From Bacteriovoracaceae bacterium (GTDB lineage Bacteria; Bdellovibrionota; Bacteriovoracia; Bacteriovoracales; Bacteriovoracaceae): a stretch of DNA of 5,492 bases. A program made the position numbers and the translations under genes. The notes beneath the pieces were generated by a model that saw only the letters and a list, made by a program, of their open reading frames with translations, was not told the origin of the DNA and made no database searches. Positions 1-5,428 of the stretch are shown piece after piece. The stretch spans positions 1-5,492 of the forward strand of contig JAGSHJ010000216.1 of the NCBI GenBank assembly GCA_023954595.1, given 5' to 3'. Positions within the stretch are counted from its first letter, which is position 1. Every line of letters begins with the position of its first letter.

Positions 1-10
1 GATTTTGCTT

Positions 11-30
11 CTTAGTCTTAAGTAACTAAG
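11..30 (+). promoter_or_regulatory. Small inverted repeat reaching into the SD of the BrkB-family gene
   Basis: CTTAGT (11-16) and ACTAAG (25-30) are perfect reverse complements separated by eight bases. The right arm contains the first bases of the Shine-Dalgarno AAGGAG (28-33), which lies five bases before the ATG at 39. A transcript containing both arms could partly occlude the SD, but a six-pair, mostly A-U stem is weak. The promoter itself must lie upstream of the window. Confidence 0.3.
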
Positions 31-38
31 GAGCAACT

Positions 39-959
39 ATGGGATCTACTTTTTATAATTCTAGGCCTGTGAGATCAAATGCCAGCAGCCCTCGGGACTT
101 TAAATTTCGAGACTGGATTGAAATCTTTAAACGGTCCAAAAGTGAGATCGCTACAGACAATATAGGGATCGTGTCGGCAGGCATTGCCTTTTACGCCTTT
201 TTAGGAATCTTTCCATTACTTGCCGCCTTTGTTGCTTTGTATGGATTATTGGCATCCCCCGATGATGTAACCAGTATGGTTAATTCGATGAGTGGGGTCA
301 TTCCTGGTGATATTGTCACGATATTTGAAACCCAAATGACAAGACTTGTTTCTGAGGACACTGTTGCAGGCTATGCGGCCGCGATTAGTGTTTTAGTTGC
401 TCTTTGGAGTGGATCCAAGGCGATTAAAGGTATGATGGCAGGGCTAAATATCGCTTATGACGAGAGGGAGGAAAGAAACTTCTTTAAGAAAAACGGCATG
501 GCCATGCTTCTGACTCTTGGTGGAATACTCACTGGGATAGTAACAGTATTCCTTATTGCCGCACTTCCTGCTATTTTTAGCTTCTTAAACCTTGGCAATA
601 TGGCCCAAGTGCTTCTTCAAATTGTTAGATGGACATTACTTGGAGCTTTGATTGTGACGGCCCTTAGTGTTCTTTATCGGTGGGCCCCTGATAGAAAAAA
701 TGTGAGTTGGAGGTGGATCACCCCAGGTTCGTCATTGGCGGCCATTGTGTGGTTGGTCGCCTCAGGTTTATTTTCCTGGTACGTCTCTAATTTTGGCAAT
801 TACAATAAAACATATGGCAGCTTAGGGGCAATTGCGATTCTCCTGGTTTGGCTGTCACTTAGTTCATATGTATTTCTATTAGGTGCTGAGCTCGATTCAG
901 AATTGGAGAGGCAGGCCGGAATGAATCAAAAGGAAGGTAAAAGAAGGGTTGTTACCTAG
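39..959 (+). CDS. YihY/BrkB-family (UPF0761) inner-membrane protein
   Basis: A 306-residue polytopic membrane protein of the YihY/virulence-factor BrkB family, within the usual family length of about 280-330. Family signatures are the first-helix motif AFYAFLGIFPLL (residues 50-61) and the C-terminal block from YNKTYGSLGAIAILLVWL (255-272) to LLGAELDSEL (280-289). About six hydrophobic segments are visible (near 44-70, 111-134, 154-181, 192-214, 228-252 and 260-282), after a polar 40-residue cytoplasmic-looking N-terminus and before a short basic tail. The start is well supported: AAGGAG at 28-33 lies five bases before ATG. The biochemical role of the family is unsettled; early annotations as ribonuclease BN are known to be wrong for YihY, and transport or envelope roles have been proposed. 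The gene ends 52 bases before the MerR-type regulator with no visible terminator, so readthrough into the arsenic genes is possible, but a functional link is not implied. Confidence 0.93.
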   Translation: MGSTFYNSRPVRSNASSPRDFKFRDWIEIFKRSKSEIATDNIGIVSAGIAFYAFLGIFPLLAAFVALYGLLASPDDVTSMVNSMSGVIPGDIVTIFETQMTRLVSEDTVAGYAAAISVLVALWSGSKAIKGMMAGLNIAYDEREERNFFKKNGMAMLLTLGGILTGIVTVFLIAALPAIFSFLNLGNMAQVLLQIVRWTLLGALIVTALSVLYRWAPDRKNVSWRWITPGSSLAAIVWLVASGLFSWYVSNFGNYNKTYGSLGAIAILLVWLSLSSYVFLLGAELDSELERQAGMNQKEGKRRVVT

Positions 960-973
960 ATTAAGTTTTGGTC

Positions 974-1005
974 TTGACCCTGTACTATGGTACGGGGTAT
1001 AAGAT
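974..1005 (+). promoter_or_regulatory. MerR-type promoter and operator of the arsenic unit
   Basis: A -35 element TTGACC (974-979) and a -10 element TAAGAT (1000-1005) are separated by 20 bases, the over-long spacing typical of promoters that MerR-family activators untwist (19-20 bases). A shifted -10, TATAAG (998-1003), would give 18 bases. Between the elements is an imperfect 22-base palindrome (977-998, 9 of 11 pairs matching) whose core is GTAC-TATG-GTAC (982-993). The Tn501 mer operator, as I recall it, also has GTAC-N4-GTAC between TTGACT and a TAAG-type -10, so this resembles a mercury operator more than an ArsR site. The regulator gene lies immediately downstream in the same direction, so it would be autoregulated together with arsC and acr3, as in codirectional Gram-positive mer operons. 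Confidence 0.85.
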
Positions 1006-1011
1006 GCCTTC

Positions 1012-1407
1012 ATGAAAGAGAAACTTACCATCGGAAAGCTTGCCCAAAAGGCAAATGTTGGCGTAGAAACAGTGCGCTTTTATGAAAGAAAAGGGCTTAT
1101 TAAGCAGCCTTCCAAGCAAGGTGGCTTCCGCCACTATCCAGAAGACTACATATCCAGAATAAAATTTATAAAAAGATCCCAAGAGCTTGGCTTTACGCTC
1201 AATGAGACTTCTGAACTACTAGAGTTGAAGCTTGATAGTAGTGCGAAGTGTTCAGATGTACTTGAACGTACTCAGGCCAAAATTGATGAAGTTAATGAAA
1301 AGATCGAAGATCTAAAAAAAATGAAAAAATCACTTAAGCGGCTGGCCGTATGCTGTGAAGATACCGACGTCTCCTTAAGTGAGTGCCCTATATTAGACCA
1401 TTTCTAA
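1012..1407 (+). CDS. MerR-family metal-responsive transcriptional regulator (three-cysteine, Hg-type)
   Basis: A 131-residue MerR-family activator/repressor. The winged helix-turn-helix is at residues 5-42 (LTIGKLAQKANVGVETVRFY, then the GGFRHY wing), followed by the effector-coupling segment with LGFTLNE (59-65) and a long dimerisation helix at about 81-112. Cys80, Cys114/Cys115 and Cys125 line up with the Hg(II) ligands Cys82, Cys117 and Cys126 of Tn501 MerR. The 80-to-115 spacing of 35 is identical, while 115-to-125 is one longer than the Tn501 interval. The motif CPIL after the last cysteine matches the mer CPLI. The inducer cannot be read from sequence: Hg(II), or As(III)/Sb(III), which also favour three thiolates, are candidates; context favours arsenic. 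No Shine-Dalgarno precedes this ATG, and the predicted transcription start falls on or next to it, suggesting leaderless translation. Later start codons would remove the DNA-binding domain. Confidence 0.93.
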   Translation: MKEKLTIGKLAQKANVGVETVRFYERKGLIKQPSKQGGFRHYPEDYISRIKFIKRSQELGFTLNETSELLELKLDSSAKCSDVLERTQAKIDEVNEKIEDLKKMKKSLKRLAVCCEDTDVSLSECPILDHF

Positions 1408-1418
1408 ATTTCAAAAAA

Positions 1419-1424
1419 GAAGGA
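1419..1424 (+). promoter_or_regulatory. Shine-Dalgarno of arsC
   Basis: GAAGGA lies five bases before the ATG at 1430 in the 22-base gap after the regulator's stop codon. It gives arsC a strong ribosome-binding site of its own, in contrast to the regulator gene, which has none, so the reductase may be translated more heavily than the regulator from the same message. Confidence 0.75.
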
Positions 1425-1429
1425 CAACT

Positions 1430-1852
1430 ATGAAAAATGTTTTATTTCTATGTACTGGCAACTCATGCCGTTCGCAAATGGCCGAGGGCTGGGGAAAAGC
1501 ACTGAAAAGTGACAAGTTTAATTTTTTCTCTGCAGGTACTAAAAAACACGGATTAAATCCAAGAGCTGTAGAGGTTATGAGCGAAGTTGGTATCGATATC
1601 AGCAAGCATGAATCCAATACAACAGATGAGTTGGCAGAGAAAATGGATTTTGTTTTTACTGTTTGTTCCGATGCAAATGAAAATTGTCCATTTTTCCCTG
1701 GTGGAAAAATAATCCACGTGGGTTTTGATGATCCACCAAGACTTACAAAAGAGATGACAGACGAGGACGAAATCCTTCCTGTTTATAGAAGAGTGAGAGA
1801 TGAGATTAAAAAGCTAATTGAAAATATTGAAACGTATACAGAGGCAAAATAA
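1430..1852 (+). CDS. arsC: Thioredoxin-coupled arsenate reductase ArsC (low-molecular-weight phosphatase fold)
   Basis: A 140-residue cytoplasmic arsenate reductase of the Staphylococcus pI258/Bacillus type, which reduces arsenate to arsenite with electrons from thioredoxin. The N-terminal phosphate-binding loop CTGNSCR has nucleophile Cys8 and Arg14 in the CX5R arrangement shared with low-molecular-weight tyrosine phosphatases. The disulfide-relay pair Cys79 and Cys86 (VCSDANENC) has the same spacing as Cys82/Cys89 of pI258 ArsC. The acidic DDP motif at 100-102 supplies the expected general acid. All elements that separate a true reductase from a phosphatase are present, and length matches the family (about 130-140). 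It follows the regulator by 22 bases, and its stop codon overlaps the acr3 start by one base, so the two are translationally linked. Its product is the substrate of the exporter encoded next. Confidence 0.96.
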   Translation: MKNVLFLCTGNSCRSQMAEGWGKALKSDKFNFFSAGTKKHGLNPRAVEVMSEVGIDISKHESNTTDELAEKMDFVFTVCSDANENCPFFPGGKIIHVGFDDPPRLTKEMTDEDEILPVYRRVRDEIKKLIENIETYTEAK

Positions 1853-2883
1853 TGAGTAGTGACGAAAAACAAATGGGATTTTTTGAGAAGCATCTTACAT
1901 GGTGGGTTGCCATCTGTATTGCTGTTGGAACTTTACTAGGAAAGCTCTTTGGAGATTCTATCTCTGTTGTAAGTGACATGAATATTGCAAATGTAAATAT
2001 GCCTGTTGCAATTCTTGTTTGGTTTATGATCTTTCCGATGATGGCGCAGGTGGATTTTACCTCCGTAAAAAATGTTGGTAAAAACCCAAAAGGACTATAC
2101 CTAACACTTCTCATTAACTGGGTAATAAAGCCCTTCACAATGGCCTTCTTTGCATGGGTCTTCTTTGATAAAATATTTCAGGCATGGATTACTCCTGAAC
2201 TTGCAAAAGAGTATATTGCAGGTGCAATCATCCTAGGAGCAGCTCCTTGTACTGCTATGGTTTTTGTATGGTCTTATCTTACTGATGGAGATCCAGGATA
2301 CACACTAGTACAAGTTAGTGTGAATGACTTGGTATTATTGGTTGCTTTTGTACCTATTGTTAAACTGCTTTTGGGTGTAGCAAATATCGACATTCCGTAT
2401 GATACGCTTATTCTGTCTGTTGTCGTCTTTGTCGTTGTCCCGCTTGCTGCAGGTGTTTTTGCAAATCGTTTCTTAACGGCAAAATACGGACACGATTGGT
2501 TCACTAATATTTTCATGGCAAAGCTTAAAAACTTCTCCATTGTCGCTCTACTGTCTACTTTGGTCCTGCTGTTTGCTTTTCAAGGTGAAAAAATTGTTGA
2601 ATCACCGATGCAGATTCTTATGCTTGCAGTGCCTCTAACAATTCAAACTTACTTTATCTTCTTTATTGCATGGGCGATGGGTAGAAAGCTGTGTCTACCG
2701 CACAAAGTTTTGTCCCCAGGGGCCATGATTGGTGCGAGTAACTTCTTTGAGTTGGCCGTAGCTGTGGCAATTGCGCTCTTTGGTCTGAACTCCGGTGCAG
2801 CTCTAGCTACTGTAGTTGGTGTTCTTATCGAGGTTCCAGTTATGTTGAGTTTGGTGAAGTTGAGTAATCGCTGGAAATATTAA
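1852..2883 (+). CDS. acr3: Arsenite efflux permease Acr3
   Basis: A 343-residue inner-membrane exporter of the Acr3 (BASS superfamily) arsenite permease family, expelling As(III) produced by ArsC. About ten hydrophobic helices are visible (near 14-33, 50-66, 84-105, 122-143, 154-176, 186-206, 227-245, 257-279, 289-311 and 315-335). Hallmarks are ILGAAPCTAMVFVWSYLT (127-144) with Cys133, the counterpart of the essential helix-4 cysteine of characterised Acr3 proteins; the NDL motif (158-160); and GASNFFELAVAVAIALFG (294-311) with Glu300, matching a conserved functionally important glutamate. The ATG overlaps the arsC stop as TAATG, with GAGG at 1841-1844 seven bases upstream inside the arsC end, consistent with translational coupling. 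Length is typical of the short bacterial Acr3 forms. No ArsA ATPase or ArsD is present here, as expected for an Acr3 carrier acting alone. Confidence 0.96.
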   Translation: MSSDEKQMGFFEKHLTWWVAICIAVGTLLGKLFGDSISVVSDMNIANVNMPVAILVWFMIFPMMAQVDFTSVKNVGKNPKGLYLTLLINWVIKPFTMAFFAWVFFDKIFQAWITPELAKEYIAGAIILGAAPCTAMVFVWSYLTDGDPGYTLVQVSVNDLVLLVAFVPIVKLLLGVANIDIPYDTLILSVVVFVVVPLAAGVFANRFLTAKYGHDWFTNIFMAKLKNFSIVALLSTLVLLFAFQGEKIVESPMQILMLAVPLTIQTYFIFFIAWAMGRKLCLPHKVLSPGAMIGASNFFELAVAVAIALFGLNSGAALATVVGVLIEVPVMLSLVKLSNRWKY

Positions 2884-2917
2884 ACTTGGCAATACAAGTG
2901 GTGCAAGTTACTTTTTT
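2883..2917 (+). terminator. Possible weak terminator or attenuator after acr3
   Basis: AACTTG (2883-2888) pairs with CAAGTT (2904-2909), or alternatively ACTTG (2884-2888) pairs with CAAGT (2895-2899). Six thymines follow at 2912-2917. The layout is that of an intrinsic terminator, but the stem is short and AU-rich, so termination would be partial at best. It lies between acr3 and the ceramidase-like gene and could lower readthrough into it. Confidence 0.3.
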
Positions 2918-2920
2918 AAT

Positions 2921-3667
2921 ATGATAATTAAGAAACTTAGCACCCAAGACTTTTTATTTTTATTTACTACATTGGCGCTTCCTCTGGCATGGATGATGTC
3001 GCAAGCGCCAATATTTCAAAATCCAAGCTATCATAACTTTGCAGACCAGAGCCTTATAGGTGGGATTCCTCACTTTTTTGATGTCGCGACAAACGTACTG
3101 TTTTTATTGGCAGGCATTTATGGTGTGCGTGAGCATTTACGAAATAAATTTAGTATTTCAAAACTAGGACTTGTCCTTGGAGTGATTCTAGTGGCTCCAG
3201 GTTCGGCCTATTATCACCTTCAGCCAGATAATGAGAGGCTACTTTGGGACAGGCTACCTATGGTTATTGGGTTCTGTTCACTAATGAGTTGGCTATTGGT
3301 CGCATATTTTAAAATTAAAAGAGAGAAGCTTTTACTGTCTATAATTAACATCATAGGCCTGAGCTCTCTTATTGTTTGGGTTTGGACAGGAGATCTTCGC
3401 TTTTACTACTGGGTTCAGCTGTCTCCAGTTGTTCTGCTTCTTTATTTAGGTATTTTTAAGGGAGAGTTGTTTACAAACAGGGCCATGATCTTAGGTGCTT
3501 TTGTATGTTACGCTGCAGCAAAACTTACTGAGAAGTATGATATCGCTATCTTTGAGAGCTTGGGGTTGAGTGGGCATAGCGTTAAACATGCACTTGCAGC
3601 CCTTGCGGTACTTTTATTGGTAAAACTCGATGTAAGGCCTAGTCTTACAACTTCTCACAACTACTAA
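2921..3667 (+). CDS. CREST-superfamily membrane hydrolase, alkaline-ceramidase-like
   Basis: A 248-residue membrane protein with about seven hydrophobic segments (near 11-28, 53-70, 83-98, 112-130, 137-155, 162-178 and 220-235, with a less clear one at 187-203). It carries the CREST metal-hydrolase signature: Asn58 in FFDVATNVLFLLAG (52-65), GSAYYH with Ser95 and His99, Asp110 in LLWDRLPM, and GHSVKH with His219 and His223. The spacings S-4-H, H-11-D and H-4-H equal those of human ACER3 (Ser77, His81, Asp92, His217, His221), so a Zn-dependent amide hydrolase acting on a lipid is the family expectation; the real substrate is unknown. The start has no clear Shine-Dalgarno, but the next methionines (25 and 26) would delete the first helix, and no ATG, GTG or TTG lies in frame just upstream. 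It begins 37 bases after acr3, so it may be an operon tail. Its relation to arsenic is unproven. Confidence 0.82.
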   Translation: MIIKKLSTQDFLFLFTTLALPLAWMMSQAPIFQNPSYHNFADQSLIGGIPHFFDVATNVLFLLAGIYGVREHLRNKFSISKLGLVLGVILVAPGSAYYHLQPDNERLLWDRLPMVIGFCSLMSWLLVAYFKIKREKLLLSIINIIGLSSLIVWVWTGDLRFYYWVQLSPVVLLLYLGIFKGELFTNRAMILGAFVCYAAAKLTEKYDIAIFESLGLSGHSVKHALAALAVLLLVKLDVRPSLTTSHNY

Positions 3668-3672
3668 CTCAC

Positions 3673-3701
3673 TTTAAATTCTCAGTCATTATTGGTATGA
3701 A
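3673..3701 (+). promoter_or_regulatory. Possible promoter of the C92 peptidase-like gene
   Basis: TTTAAA (3673-3678, four of six consensus -35 bases) and an extended -10, TG-G-TATGAA (3693-3701, hexamer at 3696-3701), are separated by 17 bases. Transcription would begin near 3708, inside the left arm of the adjoining hairpin. This would uncouple the downstream gene from the arsenic unit. The call rests on a pattern match only. Confidence 0.4.
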
Positions 3702-3702
3702 T

Positions 3703-3720
3703 ACGGCTCTAAGGAGCCGT
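3703..3720 (+). promoter_or_regulatory. Perfect hairpin that holds the Shine-Dalgarno of the C92 gene
   Basis: ACGGCTC (3703-3709) and GAGCCGT (3714-3720) form a perfect seven-pair, GC-rich stem around the four-base loop TAAG. The Shine-Dalgarno AAGGAG (3711-3716) spans the loop and the start of the right arm, five bases before the ATG at 3722. Three of its six bases would be paired in any message containing both arms. There is no following T-run, so it is not a standard intrinsic terminator. It may lower translation from readthrough transcripts. Confidence 0.6.
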
Positions 3721-3721
3721 T

Positions 3722-5323
3722 ATGAAGTACTCGCTAAGCGCGTTTATTCTATATATTACATTTCAAGTAAGTGCCTTCGCCAATCCATTTGATCGCGACC
3801 TTAAGATCGCTTACCAAAATATCTCTAACTTAAAACAACTTGTAGTGGCCTTTAAGTCATTAAGACCTACATTTGAAAAGTTAGAGAGTCAGAAAAGGCT
3901 AGATCACAATGAGACCTTTCAAGTAAAGAGGGTCTGGGGCCGTATATTTGATATGCGCGTGACCTTGAATACCTTAACTCAAACTTATCAGGGGAGAAGG
4001 TTTGAGGACCTTCAAGAGGATTCTAAGGCCGCACTAATTAAGTTCTCAAGCACACTTGCACTTGTAAACTCAGGTGCTGAGGTTTCTAAGTTTTTATGGG
4101 ATATGCCTCGATCGCATAAAATGCTAAATGAACTTCATACTAACTATCCTGTTGGTAGTCTCGTTTCCTATGAAAATCAAATTTTTGAAATGTTTAAAGT
4201 TATGCCAATGGAGACCAATCTTCCAAGCTTTTTTCCTGCAGTGGATGTCGAGGAACAAGCACTTGAAATGGCCCATATGAGCTTTCTCTCATTTAATTCA
4301 GAGATTGAAACCAAGTTAAAGAACATACAAGAAGAAGAGATATTAAAGTTTGAACAGGCCACCAAACCGTTTTTAAATAACATTCAAAACAAGTGGGAAG
4401 TATTAAAGCGATTTGAAATCTTTAAGTTGAAAAAAATGTTTTTGGCCACAGTCAAAAAAGTAAGTGTTTGGCTTGGAGATACGAAACTTAAAAGAAAAGA
4501 TGGCGACTTCTACAATGGTAAAACTCTTATAAAACTTGATCAGGCAATAGAGTTTGAAAAGAGATTGGAAAGTGGTGATATCATGATCTCGAGAACCAAT
4601 TGGTTTCTCTCAAACGCTTTTCTGCCTGGCTTTTGGCCACACTCCTTCATCTATGTTGGAAACTTGGCAAAGCTAGAATCATTAGGAGAGGATGAAGAGG
4701 TTGGTCGCTTCTATCGAGCGAAGTGTGAAAAAATGAATCTTAATTGTGATAGCTTTGTAAGTTATCTAGGTGGGTCAAATCAAACTTCCAAGGCCTTTGC
4801 TGATTATTTAACTAAGGCCAAAGATGGACATGAAAAAGTTTTAATCGAAGCCACTAGTGATGGAGTTCACTTTTCATCTATTCGTCATACATTTCTTAAT
4901 GATTTCCTTGCTGCCATGAGACCTAATGTAACTAAATTAGACAAGGCATTGGCCATAGAGGAGAGTATGAAGTTTCATGGCTTTCCGTATGACTTCGATT
5001 TTGATTTTGACACTCATAGCTCTCTTGTTTGTTCAGAACTTGTTGCCAAGTCTTATGCTCCTAATGCGAATAAAAACGGTGTGACGTTTGATTATGACCG
5101 TAAAAACGGAGTCTATGTTGAAGAGTACCTTAAGAGATACTCCCTTCCTGTTATTGGTATCGCTCAAAAGATGGTAGACGAAAATGTCCATTACCTAAGA
5201 TCTTCTGAGCTTGATTTTGTTGGATTCTTGAAAGGTGTACGCAAGGATGGTAAGGCCGTTCTTGCTTCTGAGGATGAGTTTTACGATTCTGTTAAATGGC
5301 CTAAGTGGTCGTTTATGCAATAA
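3722..5323 (+). CDS. Exported protein with C-terminal permuted papain-like (YiiX/YaeF, C92) domain
   Basis: A 533-residue protein. Residues 1-20 form a signal peptide with probable cleavage after SAFA (17-20), so it should be exported to the periplasm or beyond. Residues 21-270 are a charged, largely helical region I do not recognise. From about 280 the sequence follows the YiiX/YaeF/YebB-like permuted NlpC/P60 family: SGDIMISRTNW (284-294), WPHSFIYVG (305-313) with His307, VLIEATSDGVHFSS (373-386) with Glu376, and SSLVCSELVAKSY (433-445) with Cys437. In this circularly permuted papain fold the histidine precedes the cysteine, and both candidate catalytic residues are intact. The family is thought to cut or transfer amide or ester bonds in cell-wall peptides or lipids; the substrate here is unknown. 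An acidic alternating run (YDFDFDFD, 423-430) lies just before the cysteine. The start is supported by AAGGAG five bases upstream and by the signal peptide. Confidence 0.85.
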   Translation: MKYSLSAFILYITFQVSAFANPFDRDLKIAYQNISNLKQLVVAFKSLRPTFEKLESQKRLDHNETFQVKRVWGRIFDMRVTLNTLTQTYQGRRFEDLQEDSKAALIKFSSTLALVNSGAEVSKFLWDMPRSHKMLNELHTNYPVGSLVSYENQIFEMFKVMPMETNLPSFFPAVDVEEQALEMAHMSFLSFNSEIETKLKNIQEEEILKFEQATKPFLNNIQNKWEVLKRFEIFKLKKMFLATVKKVSVWLGDTKLKRKDGDFYNGKTLIKLDQAIEFEKRLESGDIMISRTNWFLSNAFLPGFWPHSFIYVGNLAKLESLGEDEEVGRFYRAKCEKMNLNCDSFVSYLGGSNQTSKAFADYLTKAKDGHEKVLIEATSDGVHFSSIRHTFLNDFLAAMRPNVTKLDKALAIEESMKFHGFPYDFDFDFDTHSSLVCSELVAKSYAPNANKNGVTFDYDRKNGVYVEEYLKRYSLPVIGIAQKMVDENVHYLRSSELDFVGFLKGVRKDGKAVLASEDEFYDSVKWPKWSFMQ

Positions 5324-5364
5324 TGGCCTAATCTTTACTTGCACAAATGTCGGATCAATAAGCC

Positions 5365-5370
5365 TATAGT
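5365..5370 (+). promoter_or_regulatory. Possible -10 element of the last gene
   Basis: TATAGT matches five of six bases of the -10 consensus and sits in the 83-base gap between the C92 gene and the last open frame. The only nearby -35 candidate, TTGCAC (5339-5344), is poor and 20 bases away, so this is a weak call. No convincing terminator for the preceding gene is visible in the same gap. Confidence 0.25.
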
Positions 5371-5401
5371 TGTCTGAAATGAACTTGTTTGGCAGACTCA
5401 C

Positions 5402-5428
5402 GCTCGATGGAAGAACAACCGATCGAGC
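5402..5428 (+). repeat. Inverted repeat across the start codon of the last open frame
   Basis: GCTCGAT (5402-5408) and ATCGAGC (5422-5428) are perfect seven-base complements around a 13-base loop. Two further G-C pairs (5409-5410 with 5419-5420) become possible if G5421 is bulged. The left arm contains the first two bases of the ATG at 5407. It could be a translational control hairpin, or a chance dyad within coding sequence. Confidence 0.4.

Noticed and set aside
974..1407. Calling the regulator merR of a mercury-resistance operon
   Set aside because: Operator and cysteines are mer-like, but no merA, merT, merP or merB follows; the downstream genes are arsC and acr3, so the inducer is left open.
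1806..2138. Reverse-strand open frames opposite arsC/acr3, the C92 gene and others
   Set aside because: They lie antisense to well-supported genes, lack recognisable motifs and good start sites, and are explained as shadows of the forward genes.
3703..3720. Intrinsic terminator of the ceramidase-like gene
   Set aside because: The stem is good but the bases after it are TTATGAAG, with no T-run, and the SD and start codon are directly embedded; a translational role fits better.
5296..5331. Direct repeat ATGGCCTAA at 5296-5304 and 5323-5331
   Set aside because: Only nine bases, one copy inside coding sequence, no flanking mobile-element features; likely chance.
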